The position numbers and the translations under genes were made by a program. A stretch of 64,000 bases of DNA from Gonocerus acuteangulatus (Eukaryota; Arthropoda; Insecta; Hemiptera; Coreidae): assembly GCA_946811695.1 (NCBI GenBank), contig OX328125.1, forward strand, positions 110,928,467 to 110,992,466. The letters run 5' to 3'. Of this stretch, positions 54,426-64,000 are shown in pieces; positions within the stretch are counted from its first letter, which is position 1, and the number at the start of each line of letters is the position of its first letter. Below the pieces are notes generated by a model. That model was given only the letters and a program-made list of their open reading frames with translations. It had not been told where the DNA came from and ran no database searches.

Positions 54426-55128
54426 GGTAAAAATGCAGTTTCACGCCCTCCAAACCGATTTCTTTCAAATTTTGTACAATAACGTATTTTGATGCACTAA
54501 ACACGAATACGATAAAAAAACCCGTCGGATTTAACTAGGAAAGAAGATATTAAGCACTAAAGTTCACTGTTATGCAGGTTATGAGAGCTATTAATTATAG
54601 CGAGTTGGATTGACTGGGGTTTTGTTATCTTCTTGAGCGAGCGTAGCGAGCGGAAACGCATAGCACGTATGCCCTTAAGCGACTGGTGAGGATGCCCTTA
54701 AATTTAACAATATTTTCGAATAAATGGTTTCTGAACATTTCAAATGAGAGTTCTCTGTTTCCCAATGTTACATATCTGCGCATGCGCGAGTTTACAAATA
54801 CGTTGATGACGCCTAGTTTTATAACCTTCCTAACTTTAGTGCTTAATATTATATTCTATTAATTTTAGCGAGTTGGATTGACTGGGGTTTTGTTATCTTC
54901 TTGAGCGAGCGGAAACGCATAGCATGTATACCTTAAAGTCGTCACAAATTTAGTTGTTTACATTAGCTCTCATAACCTGCATAACAGTGAACTTAAGTGC
55001 TTAATAACTTCTTTCCTAGTTAAATCCGACGTTTTTGTTTATCGTATTCGTGTTTAGTGCATCAAAATACGTTATTGTGCAAAATTTGTAAGAAATCGGG
55101 TTGGAGGGCGGGAAACTGCATTTTTACC
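54426..55128. mobile_element. MULE-like element with ~165-bp TIRs and 9-bp TSD
   Basis: Perfect 9-bp duplication CAATTTACA at 54417..54425 and 55129..55137. The arms begin GGTAAAAATGCAGTTTC, include GTATTTTGATGCACTAAACA and ACTAGGAAAGAAG, and end near CTCTCATAACCTGCATAACA. The inside holds two tandem copies of the GAGTTGGATTGACTGGGGTT..GAGCGAGCG module. A 9-bp TSD with long TIRs fits Mutator-like elements. No transposase ORF. Confidence 0.88.
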
Positions 55129-55139
55129 CAATTTACATA

Positions 55140-55960
55140 AGTTGCTAGATCTTTAGGAAACTGAAACTTCTTTAGAAGGTAGAAAAGGTTGGAAACCAAC
55201 AATTCTACAAAAGGTATTACTATTATTATTCATCCAAAGAGAGATTTTTAAATTTTGGTTAAGTTTGGAGTTAAGGAAGGAAAACGGTGGGGGAATCGTG
55301 GTAAGTAGAATGTGACCATTCGAAAGCTTACTAAATTCTCTACAAAAAAAAAAAATGATTCTGAAGCAATTTTTGTTGGGATGGTCACATTTGGAGAAAT
55401 AAGTGCTTAAAACTTTAAAGTGGTTGCTTTCGTTTCGATTTTAACGGTTCTTTTTGTCTGTTTTTATTTCTTGTTATTTTTACAAATGCTTATAGTAGGA
55501 AATTGTATTTGTGAGTAAGGGTGGGTTTACACTTGCTAGTTATTGCAGGATATTTATATCGGATAGAAATTGCGACTATTGAAAACCCATGTAAAATGTA
55601 TGTCTGCAATAAATTCTACCATGAGCAATTTATTGTAGACACACATTTTACGTGGTTAGCAATTTCTCTCTGATATAAATATCCTGCAATAACTATCCTA
55701 GTGTAAACGCACCCTAAAACAGGATAAGTAGAATTAGAAACAATTTTTTGTTGTTAGAAACAGAGTCTACCGATCGTGAATATTATCTACGACTGTACTG
55801 CTGTTAATTTCTTTCTTTAGAACGTTTTTTTTTCCCTTATGTATTGTTGAATTTTTTAAATACATTAAAGAGTTAAATAAGTATTTCTAGTTTTGTATTG
55901 ACTTATAGAGGTTTTCTAAACCCTTAAAGGACTGGCCTAGCTATATGGTAGAGGTCAAAA
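55140..55960. other. Mostly unique DNA; weak inverted repeat
   Basis: 55525..55720 contains GGTGGGTTTACACTTGCTAG answered by complement TAGTGTAAACGCACCC, with AATATCC(T)GCAATAAC boxes, so a ~195-bp MITE-like element is possible. The rest is unremarkable. Confidence 0.45.
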
Positions 55961-55969
55961 AACCTTTTA

Positions 55970-56587
55970 GACCGAGAACCAGCAACGTACTTTTCATGAA
56001 GTGTTTTATGCACCATGAAATTTTGCTATAATGTACCTCTTAGGTAGATAAGAAGGTATATATGTGTTTCCTGGACATACCTTGGAACACCAGGTACTGC
56101 GCATAGGGGAAAGGTGCAAAACAATATTGCCCAAAACTAGAGTTTTATTCAGAAGCCAACAATTATTAATGAAATAAATGGCAAATTAAGGCAATTTTCA
56201 AATTTATAATAAATAAGGCAGGCACTTTTAAGGGGGTTAAAATGATAATAATAAAAAAAAACTTAGTACCTAGTTTTTATTTTTAATATTAAATGAAGTG
56301 CTTTATCCACGCTGCGATTTAAACAGCGTCTTCAGTAAACATATTTGAAAATAATTACAAAAGGGCAGTCACTTTTGTGGGGCTTAATTATCAGGAAACA
56401 TGAAAATAAATGTTGCATATGATAGAGTGGAATACACTGCGCGTAACCGTAAGAGTGTATGACACGACTGCGCAGTGTTGGTTGTTTTCTGTGCTCTCAT
56501 TGGTTCTTGCTCACATGATCTTGTACAGCTGTTCCGGTTTTAATGGCAGCGAAAATAAAACTCTCATTTTATATTAGAATAAAAACA

Positions 56588-56629
<42 letters not shown>

Positions 56630-56887
56630 TGTTCTACCCCTTAAAACTGTCTGCCATATTTATTATTCATTGTAACATTGTCTTAATTTTACATTAAAGA
56701 TAGTTCTAAATAAAACTCTATTTTGGGCAATATTGTTTTGCACCTTTCCCCTATGCGCAGTACCTGATGTTCCAAGGTATGTCTAGGAAACACATATATA
56801 CCTTCTTATCTACCCAAGAGGTATATTATAGCAAAATTTCAGGATGCATAAAACACTTCATGAAAAGTGCGTTGCTGGCTCTCGGAC
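55970..56887. mobile_element. Family A long-TIR element, best complete copy (918 bp)
   Basis: TA flanks at 55968..55969 and 56888..56889; ends GACCGAGAACCAGCAACG and complement of GTCCGAGAGCCAGCAACG; inverted arms of roughly 250 bp. The centre holds GCGCGTAACCGTAAGAGTGT and CTCTCATTGGTTCTTGCTCA, and a (T)~37 run at about 56590. It has no ORF. Confidence 0.9.
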
Positions 56888-56889
56888 TA

Positions 56890-57330
56890 TTTCTCTACTC
56901 CCTTGTCCTGACGACGATGAAATAAAGGTCTGTACGAATTTAATATTACTTGAAAAGAGTGTTGCAAAGGCGATGAGGGCCTCCAATCTATAGTGGAAAT
57001 ATTATCCGTTGGAACTTTGCTTAGCACTTTTCCATAACTTTCTTATACTTCATGTCATTTTTTAATAAAATTTTTGTGAAGAAATTAAACCCCTGCTCTA
57101 AAAAGAACTACAAGGAAAGTGAGATTTTAGGCGCCATGATGTACAGAAAACTTACAGTAGCAGATAGTCCTCACTCTACCTCTTCGACTTCAACAGCTTA
57201 ATTACACACAATGAAAAACGGTTTGTCTTGTTATAAGGTCATCTATTTTATCTCTAAAATCAAATAGAAAAACAACAAACTGAGGAGGAAGAACCTTGAC
57301 TTTTCCAACTGCACTAAGTTTCACACACGC
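56890..57330. other. No recognised feature
   Basis: AT-rich DNA with a short unsupported ORF on the minus strand. Confidence 0.4.
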
Positions 57331-57335
57331 ATATA

Positions 57336-57848
57336 GAGGGTGTCCCAGTATATGTGTCCACCCCCTTTTCCTCCTAGAGTTGTTCGAATTTCGAAATGAA
57401 ACATTCATAATATCCCCTTAAATATTAAACCTACAACTTTGATCTTGGTATCACCTGAAAGGAAAATGAATAGGCTACAACGTTTGTATCGAGGTGTTTT
57501 TACGTAAAAGGCTTGGTTTCAGTGATAAATAGGAATTTGTCTACAAAAGGGCGATATGTTTCAGTTTTTTGCGTTTTACGCGCAAACGGTGCGTCGGATC
57601 AAAAGATGTCTCAGAATAAATTAGTCTTAAAATTAAATTTTCTATCAGAATTCGTCATAAACAATACCTGCTGCCATTGGAAAATCAAGAGTTAGATGCG
57701 CTTGGAGAAAAACTGGAGAATGCTACAAAGTCAACTAAACCTTTATAAGAAACCTCATGCAACATAACTATGACCTACTAAGTTTCATTTCGAAATTCCA
57801 ACAACTCTAGGGGGAAAAGGGGGTAGACACATATACTGGGACACCCTG
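57336..57848. mobile_element. TA-flanked MITE with AGGGTGTCCCAG ends
   Basis: TA at 57334..57335 and 57849..57850; TIRs (G/C)AGGGTGTCCCAGTATATG with matching inner boxes CCACCCCCTTTTCC / complement and GTTGTTCGAATTTCGAAATG / complement. 513 bp, no transposase. A left-end relative is at about 25062 and a looser one at 15468. Confidence 0.88.
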
Positions 57849-57875
57849 TATATATATATATATATATATATATAC

Positions 57876-58260
57876 TAGCTGTTACCCAGTGTGCCATGCT
57901 ACACCTTTGTCTATACCCATTTAGGAAAATCGGTCAAACGATGTGAATTTGTTTTAGTTCATATTGTTACCGGCAGAGGCCAGCACAACAGCACTTCATC
58001 TAACAGCCGACAGAGGCCAGTAGTAGTCGATTCAAAATGGCCGTCACAATCTGAATGGTTCAGTGTAGCCAATTTTTCTAGAACAAAACTTTTGACCTTT
58101 TGACCAAATTTTGAAATTTGACTATTTTGACCTAGCCTAGGAGATTTCTCGTATCAAGACCTACCTGTGTGCCTAGTTTGGTCAATATCGGTCAAACGGT
58201 GTAGATTTGTATAAGGAACAAACAAACAAAGAAATAAATAAACAAGCAGACAGACACGTG

Positions 58261-58331
<71 letters not shown>
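57876..58331 (+). mobile_element. Dispersed CTAGCTGTTACCC repeat plus (TA)n
   Basis: Starts CTAGCTGTTACCCAGTGTGC, has GGTCAAACGGTGTAGATTTG and GACAGACACGTGATTTATAT, and ends in (TA)n at 58265..58331. Same family as 21897..22653. Confidence 0.75.
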
Positions 58332-58335
<4 letters not shown>

Positions 58336-58366
58336 AAGTTTAACTATAAACTAAACTATAACTTAC

Positions 58367-58461
58367 CTGTTTATTACTACGGTTGAAGTTACTGGTTACT
58401 TGGTTTCTCAGTCGATGGAAGTTTGTCTAATTCTTCAGTTCATTAAGGTGTTTCAACTTCC
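58367..58461 (-). other. Probable non-coding 5' UTR exon of the SLC22-type gene
   Basis: The minus strand has TTTAATTACAG before and GTAAGT after a 95-bp segment (GGAAGTTGAAACACC ... CGTAGTAATAAACAG). It contains stops in all frames and a minimal upstream ORF ATG-AAC-TGA. It sits 7.5 kb upstream of the start-codon exon, which itself begins after an acceptor, so an upstream UTR exon is required. No protein is encoded; assignment is by position and splice signals only. Confidence 0.6.
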
Positions 58462-58469
58462 CTGTAATT

Positions 58470-58935
58470 AAACAGAATACATTTAAGTAGAGAAATATAA
58501 TTAATTTTGACTATTTCATGTCATACTCTATTTACTTTTAAAATAAAAATATAACATTTTTTTTTATTTATTTACTACATTTAATTGGCGAAAATTCCAG
58601 TTAGATTATATAATTCCTCATCGAATCCCTTTCAAAGAGCGTTAAATAGTGCCTATTTATTGCTGACGTCCTGGGTCAGGAAAGGGTATTTCTTTATTCT
58701 TCACGAAATATTGCCTGTGGAATATAATGTATGTAGACGTAACAAACTATTGCAAAGGATCTAAAAAATAGCTGCCAGGATCGAAACCGGTAAGGTGAGA
58801 AACATATAAGGACTCAAGTGAAAGTAACCGTTATTTATTTCTTATATGATACTGCAGATTCAGAAGAATATACAGGGAGAACGCAAACTAGTTTTTATAC
58901 TTCGGGGGTACTTATAGGAAATTCATTTCTGAGCG
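58470..58935. other. No recognised feature
   Basis: AT-rich DNA between the UTR exon and the 36-bp array; a promoter was not identified. Confidence 0.4.
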
Positions 58936-58938
58936 AAA

Positions 58939-61290
58939 ATGATTATAGTTGGTGCTTTGAAGCCTGCTAAAACCACGTTTATAGCTGGTCCTTTGAAGCC
59001 TGCTGAAGCCACGTTTATAGCTGGCGCTTTGAAGCCTGCTGAAACCAAGTTTATAGCTAACGCTTTGAAGCCTGCTAAAACCACGTTTATACATGGTGCT
59101 TTGAATTCTGCTGAAACCACGTTTTTAGCTGGTGCTTTGAAGCCTGCTAAAACCACGTTTATAGCTGGTCCTTTGAAGCCTGCTGAAGCCACGTTTATAG
59201 CTGGCGCTTTGAAGCCTGCTGAAGCCACGTTTATACCTGGTGCTTTGAAGCCTGCTAAAACCACGTTAATAGTTGGTGCTTTGAATCCTGCTGAAACCAC
59301 GTTTATAGCTGGTGCTTTGAAGCCTGCTGAAACCACGTTTATAGTCGGTGCTTTGAAGCCTGCTGAAACCACGTTTATAGCTGGTGCATTGAAGCCTGCT
59401 GAATCCACGTTTATAGCTGGTGCTTCGAATCCTGCTGAAACCACGTTTATAGTCGGGGCTTTGAAGCCTGCTGAAACCACGTTTATACCTGGTGCTTTGA
59501 ATCCTGCTGAAACCACGTTTATACCTGGTGCTTTGAATCCTGCTGAAACCACGTTTATACCTGGTGCTTTGAATCCTGCTGAAAACACGTTTATAGCTGG
59601 TGCTTTGAAGCCTGCTGAAACCACGTTTATACCTGGTGCTTTGAATCCTGCTGAAACCACGTTTATACCTGGTGCTTTGAATCCTGCTGAAAACACGTTT
59701 ATAGCTGGCGCTTTGAAGCCTGCTGAAACCACGTTTATAGCTGGTGCTTTGAAGCCTGCTGAAACCACGTTTATAGCTGGTGCTTTGAAGCTTGCTGAAA
59801 CCACGTTTATAGCTGGTGCTTTGAAGCCTGCTGAAACCACGTTTATACCTGGTGCTTTGAAGCCTGCTGAAACCACGTTTATACCTGGTGCTTTGAAGCC
59901 TGCTGAAACCACGTTTATACCTGGTGCTTTGAAGCCTGCTGAAACCACGTTTATAGCTGGTGCTTTGAAGCCTGCCGAAACCACGTTTATAGCTGGTGCT
60001 TTGAAGCCTGCTGAAGCCACGTTTATAGCTGGCGCTTTGAAGCCTGCTGAAACCAAGTTTATAGCTGGCGCTTTGAAGCCTGCTAAAACCACGTTTATAC
60101 CTGGTGCTTTGAAGCCTGCTGAAACCACGTTTATACCTGGTGCTTTGAAGCCTGCTGAAACCACGTTTATAGTTGGTGCTTTGAATTCTGCTGAAACCAC
60201 GTTTTTAGCTGGTGCATTGAAGCCTGCTGAAACCACGTTTTTAGCTGGTGCTTTGAAGCCTGCTGAAACTACGTTTATAGCTGGTGCTTTAGAGCCTGCT
60301 GAAACTACGTTTATAGCTGGTGCTTTGAAGCCTGCTAAAACCACGTTTATAGTTGGTGCTTTGAATCCTGCTGAAACCACGTTTATACCTGGTGCTTTGA
60401 AGCCTGCTGAAACCACGTTTATACCTGGTGCTTTGAAGCCTGCTGAAACCACGTTTATAGTTGGTGCTTTGAATTCTGCTGAAACCACGTTTTTAGCTGG
60501 TGCTTTGAAGCCTGCTGAAACTACGTTTATAGCTGGTGCTTTCAAGCCTGCTGAAACTACGTTTATAGCTGGTGCTTTGAAGCCTGCTATAACCACGTTT
60601 ATAGTTGGTGCTTTGAATCCTGCTGAAACCACGTTTATAGCTGGTGCTTTGAAGCCTGCTGAAACCACGTTTATAGTCGGTGCTTTGAAGCCTGCTGAAA
60701 CCACGTTTATAGCTGGTGCATTGAAGCCTGCTGAATCCACGTTTATAGCTGGTGCATTGAAGCCTGCTGAATCCACGTTTATAGCTGGTGCTTCGAATCC
60801 TGCTGAAACCACGTTTATAGTCGGTGCTTTGAAGCCTGCTGAAACCACGTTTATACGTGGTGCTTTGAAGCCTGCCGAAACCACGTTTATAGCTGGTGCT
60901 TTGAAGCCTGCTGAAACCACGTTTATAGCTGGCGCTTTGAAGCCTGCTGAAACCACGTTTATTGCTGGTGCTTTGAAGCCTGCTGAAACCACGTTTATAC
61001 CTGGTGCTTTGAAGCCTGCTGAAACCACGTTTATAGCTGGTGCTTTGAAGCCGGCTAAAACCACGTTTATAGCTGGTGCTTTGAAGCCTGCTGAAACCAC
61101 GTTTATAGTCGGTGCTTTGAAGCCTGCTGAAACCACGTTTATAGCTGGTGCTTTGAAGCCTGCTGAAACCACGTTTATAGCTGGTGCTTCGAATCCTGCT
61201 GAAACCACGTTTATAGTCGGTGCTTTGAAGCCTGCTGAAACCACGTTTATAGCTGGTGCTTTGAAGCCTGCTGAAAACACGTATTTCAAG
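58939..61290. repeat. 36-bp minisatellite, ~65 copies, open on both strands
   Basis: The unit is GCTTTGAAGCCTGCTGAAAC followed by CACGTTTATAGCTGGT. The plus strand reads 12-residue repeats like GALKPAETTFIA over 785 codons from ATG 58939; the minus strand reads INVVSAGFKAPA over 788 codons. Variants (VGALN, PGALK, LAGALK, GASNP, GPLKPAEA) recur in blocks, showing block duplication. No signal peptide is visible. Whether either frame is translated cannot be decided; a period of 36 without stops would leave both open by chance. Confidence 0.9.
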
Positions 61291-61690
61291 CTTTAAATGC
61301 CGATAACATTACAACTACTTCAGTTGGAGAAACAGCTTCGCATGAAAGTTATTGGCCACTAAAGTTTGCACATTCTGCTAGCAAGGAATATGTTCCCTCT
61401 GATTTAGATGCTGAGAACTTTGAGGGCTTTAATGTCTGAGAAACGAGGCGTTTATACTCCAGCCCTTCCAGAAGGCATTTCCAGAATCTTGTTGATTGGG
61501 AACTTGTTTACCAAATCTTGACTTTTCTATGAATAAAAAAGATTCAAGTGCCAAATCGAAAATTATTATAACTGAATCACCACAGAGAGCATTCATCAAC
61601 GCTGGAAAAGTAATAACTATTAAAGATAGATCTTTCGAATCCTTGGTACCGAATTGTGCATAATGTTGTGCATACAACATTTATTTTCAG
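61291..61690 (+). pseudogene. Coding-like sequence after the 36-bp array, unidentified
   Basis: After the array's frame ends at 61296, another plus frame continues ALNADNITTTSVGETASHES YWPLKFAHSASKEYV..DLDAENFEGFNV to a stop at 61438. Later, KKDSSAKSKIIITESPQRAF INAGKVITIKDRSFESLV is open at 61538..61660. The amino-acid composition looks coding, but frames are broken. It may be the ancestral 3' part of a gene whose internal repeat expanded. I recognise no family. Confidence 0.3.
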
Positions 61691-61744
61691 CTTTTCCCTT
61701 TAACACCAAACGTTAAGATTTCACAGGGATTTGAGTCTAAAAAA

Positions 61745-61902
61745 CTTAACTTAAGTTGGTTTTTAGCGGGGTTTCTCCCTCCCCCCATAGGGAGGAACCC
61801 CGCTTATAAGGTTGACCTCAACACGCGATCCAGAAGTACCAACTAGAAAACTTCACGTTTCAGATTCCATAGACCACGAAAATAACGGTGGTTCGAATTC
61901 GT

Positions 61903-61938
<36 letters not shown>

Positions 61939-62097
61939 TTTAAAATTGGCAGTAGACCATAAATTTCAAATTCCCATCATTTATTTTTATTAGGAGCACG
62001 TAATAAAAAGGAATTAATAATAAATTGAAGTTTTTACAATTTTCAACCTTCTGCTAACTTTAAAAGACATCGTTCAGAACAAGATTCACAGTCGTAT
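61745..62097. other. Short inverted repeat, (TA)n, otherwise nothing
   Basis: TTAGCGGGGTTTCTCCCTCC / CATAGGGAGGAACCCCGCTT at 61760..61805 forms a hairpin; a related dyad is at 51915..51950. (TA)n at 61907..61936. Confidence 0.6.
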
Positions 62098-62113
62098 TAT
62101 ATATATGTGTATA

Positions 62114-62154
<41 letters not shown>

Positions 62155-62155
<1 letters not shown>

Positions 62156-62403
62156 TTTGGATGGAACGGCATTTTTCTCCAGCGGTGGTACTCCTCCTCA
62201 CTTTTTCCTGGAATATTTCGATGGGTTCATCTCCATCTTCTTCAGCCAGGTACCTGTTGTTTCTTCCATCGAAATATTCCAGAAAGAAGTGAGGAGGAGT
62301 ACCCCATCGAAATATTCCAGGAAGAAGTGAGGAGAAGTACCACCGCTGGAGAAAAATGCCGTTCCATCCAAAAATATTATCCCAGCGACGAAAAATAACA
62401 TCA
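62155..62403. repeat. Fold-back element related to 12496..12812
   Basis: The outer arms GGATGGAACGGCATTTTTCT and its complement near 62375 enclose repeated CATCGAAATATTCCAGGAAG boxes. (TA)n tracts border both sides (62098..62151, 62407..62465). Confidence 0.85.
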
Positions 62404-62469
<66 letters not shown>

Positions 62470-62920
62470 CGACTGAGAAAGAAAGAGAGAGAGTGAGAGA
62501 ACGGATGTTGTGGAAGAGAAAGTAAGTGTTTCCAGGTCTGGGTCATGAGTGAAGTTGGTGAGGTCAGTAACCATCACTCATGGAGCCATGCTGTCTACGA
62601 ATAACTGTTTGAAAGATTACTAGAGAAATGCTAATGTTGTTTTGTTCTTATTCCCCTTTACCACGTGGTTGACAAGTGTCAAACAAAGCTCCGTCTAGGA
62701 GAATTACTATCAATACAAACAAAATCTAAATTATTTTGAAAATATCCGACTATAGCTAATGAAAACAGATTTGTTTCTTTAATTTTTGCGTTTTTATAAA
62801 AGTTTTAAAAGAATTTTGTGTAAATGAACTAGATTTGAAATAAATTGTCTGGCTGAAGATGTTATTATGCAGCTTTTCGGCTTGGGTAACGTGGAAAACA
62901 GTTAACGTGTCGATGCGCAG
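62470..62920. other. No recognised feature
   Basis: GA-rich start (GAAAGAAAGAGAGAGAGTGA), then AT-rich DNA. Confidence 0.4.
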
Positions 62921-62929
62921 ACAACGGTA

Positions 62930-63085
62930 ACGGCGCTTCGACAAAACTTGGCCATTAGCGCTGACGTCCAGGGTGCAGCCAGGAATTTTCTCAGCGAGCC
63001 CTGAGATGAGAAAATTCCTGCGGATCGAACCCACCATCTCCCGCTTATGAATCTAGCACGCTAGCCACTAGACCACGGGAGACCC
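62930..63085 (-). mobile_element. tRNA-headed SINE (type A)
   Basis: Minus strand head GGGTCTCCCGTGGTCTAGTG, B-box region shortened (GGTTCGATCC then CAGGAATTTTC, with GGCGCCGGTGGG-type bases deleted), body and tail GGCCAAGTTTTGTCGAAGCG. No poly-A remains. Confidence 0.85.
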
Positions 63086-63488
63086 AATGTGGGAAGCAGT
63101 TGAAATATTTTCTGCATGTTTGAAATTTATCCAAACTAAGATGTTACCGTTTTAGTTGTGTTCGATGTTGAGGAAGTATTATATAAGAAAATAAAATAAA
63201 TAACAGACATGAAACGTTTTGTGATCTTTGTATACTTTCCTTAACATCTCGAAAACGGTCGGGAAATTGTAGAAAGTGGAAGGAGGCCATTTGAAAGCTT
63301 ACTAAATTCTGCTTCAAGTTTTACGTAAATGCGTGTACCTATCTTAATTTCATAGATATCAAAACGAAATAACTACTAAAATTATCAGAACGATATGCCC
63401 TTGAGTTTTGTTCCTGCATTGTTTTATCTAAATAGTATTGAAATTAAAGAGCACAATTCACGAAAATTGAATGAATGAAAACAATACA

Positions 63489-63600
63489 GTAGAAATTGGA
63501 TAATTCGAACCCCTAGGGACCGATAAAAAAGTTCGAATTATCCAAAATTCTAATTACAAAAGGTTTTGAAAATAAAGGGCCAACAAATCTAACTTCATAT
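63489..63600. mobile_element. Terminus of a pogo/Tigger-like element
   Basis: CAGTAGAAATTGGATAATTC after TA, followed by GAACCCCTAGGGACC and the inverted box GTTCGAATTATCC. This resembles pogo-type ends (CAGT..., TA target). The other end is not in the window or is replaced by the 39-bp array. Confidence 0.6.
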
Positions 63601-63625
63601 TTTCACATTTTTTAATTAAAAAATG

Positions 63626-64000
63626 GCTTCTTGTCCCGGAACCCCTACATCCATATCTTACTATCCTTCTTGCCCCGGAACCCCTACATCCGTATCTTAC
63701 TATCCTTCTTGCCCCGGAACCCCTACATCCGTATCTTACTATCCTTCTTGTCCCGGAACCCCTACATCCGTATCTTACTATCCTTCTTGCCCCGGAACCC
63801 CTACATCCGTATCTTACTATCCTTCTTGTCCCGGAACCCCTACATCCGTATCTTACTATCCTTCTTGCCCCGGAACCCCTACATCCGTATCTTACTATCC
63901 TTCTTGTCCCGGAACCCCTACATCCGTATCTTACTATCCTTCTTGCCCCGGAACCCCTACATCCGTATCTTACTATCCTTCTTGCCCCGGAACCCCTACA
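63626..64000. repeat. 39-bp satellite array, runs off the right edge
   Basis: Unit CTTCTTG(T/C)CCCGGAACCC + CTACATCCGTATCTTACTATC, period 39, about 9.5 copies visible. The T/C variant largely alternates between copies, suggesting a dimeric higher-order unit. Divergence is otherwise almost nil; the first copy has CCATATC. Confidence 0.93.

Noticed and set aside
57513..57695. 60-codon ORF in the 57.3-kb MITE
   Set aside because: No family resemblance; the MITE is non-coding.

Overview
This window looks like arthropod nuclear DNA, most likely from an insect. It is AT-rich, full of (TA)n microsatellites, satellite arrays and nested transposable elements, and contains spliced exons. I see no bacterial-type operons and cannot name the species.

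Host gene: four consistent exons lie on the minus strand: a 5' UTR exon (58367..58461), the start-codon exon (50756..50825), exon 2 (45511..45702) and exon 3 (29987..30090). All have consensus splice sites and matching phases. Joined, they encode the N-terminus of an SLC22-type (organic cation transporter) major facilitator protein: first membrane segment, extracellular Cys-containing loop, then the family signature around WNLVC and SDR. The rest of the gene is not seen and probably lies left of the window, so most of the window is probably intron.

Layout: 0-3.1 kb, LINE endonuclease/RT remnant broken by a GC-rich TIR element. 3.3-4.2 kb, ~188-bp tandem repeat. 4.4-5.4 kb, dyad cluster and fold-back repeats. 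5.6-7.3 kb, 69-bp satellite with a 9-mer higher-order repeat. 7.3-9.9 kb, a TA-flanked long-TIR element ('family A') holding a Penelope-like (PLE) inverted pair and a second family A copy. 10.6-15.2 kb, another PLE inverted pair, a SINE split by a Transib-like element, and several SINE types. 16-21.6 kb, a 42-bp satellite array split by a 4.4-kb composite insertion carrying a Copia remnant. 27.2-28.4 kb, a pogo-like element whose helix-turn-helix segment is amplified five times in tandem. 31-40 kb, family A DNA containing a CMC/Chapaev-like transposon and a SINE that contains a PLE complex with a long RT/GIY-YIG ORF. 41.2-44.3 kb, pogo containing hAT containing mariner. 46-57 kb, hAT, MULE-like and TIR elements around exons. 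58.9-61.3 kb, a 36-bp minisatellite open on both strands. 63.6 kb to the end, a 39-bp satellite.

Recurrent theme: the PLE pieces carry hammerhead-ribozyme cores (CTGANGA, stem II hairpin, GAAAC). Eight are visible, in two flavours, and three PLE insertions can be bounded by 12-13 bp target-site duplications (TSDs). Most TE ends were fixed by TSDs read directly from the sequence. Family assignments without a computed alignment are inferences. Smaller (TA)n tracts also occur near 7870, 8232, 10024, 14446, 23802, 38784, 61907, 62098 and 62407.
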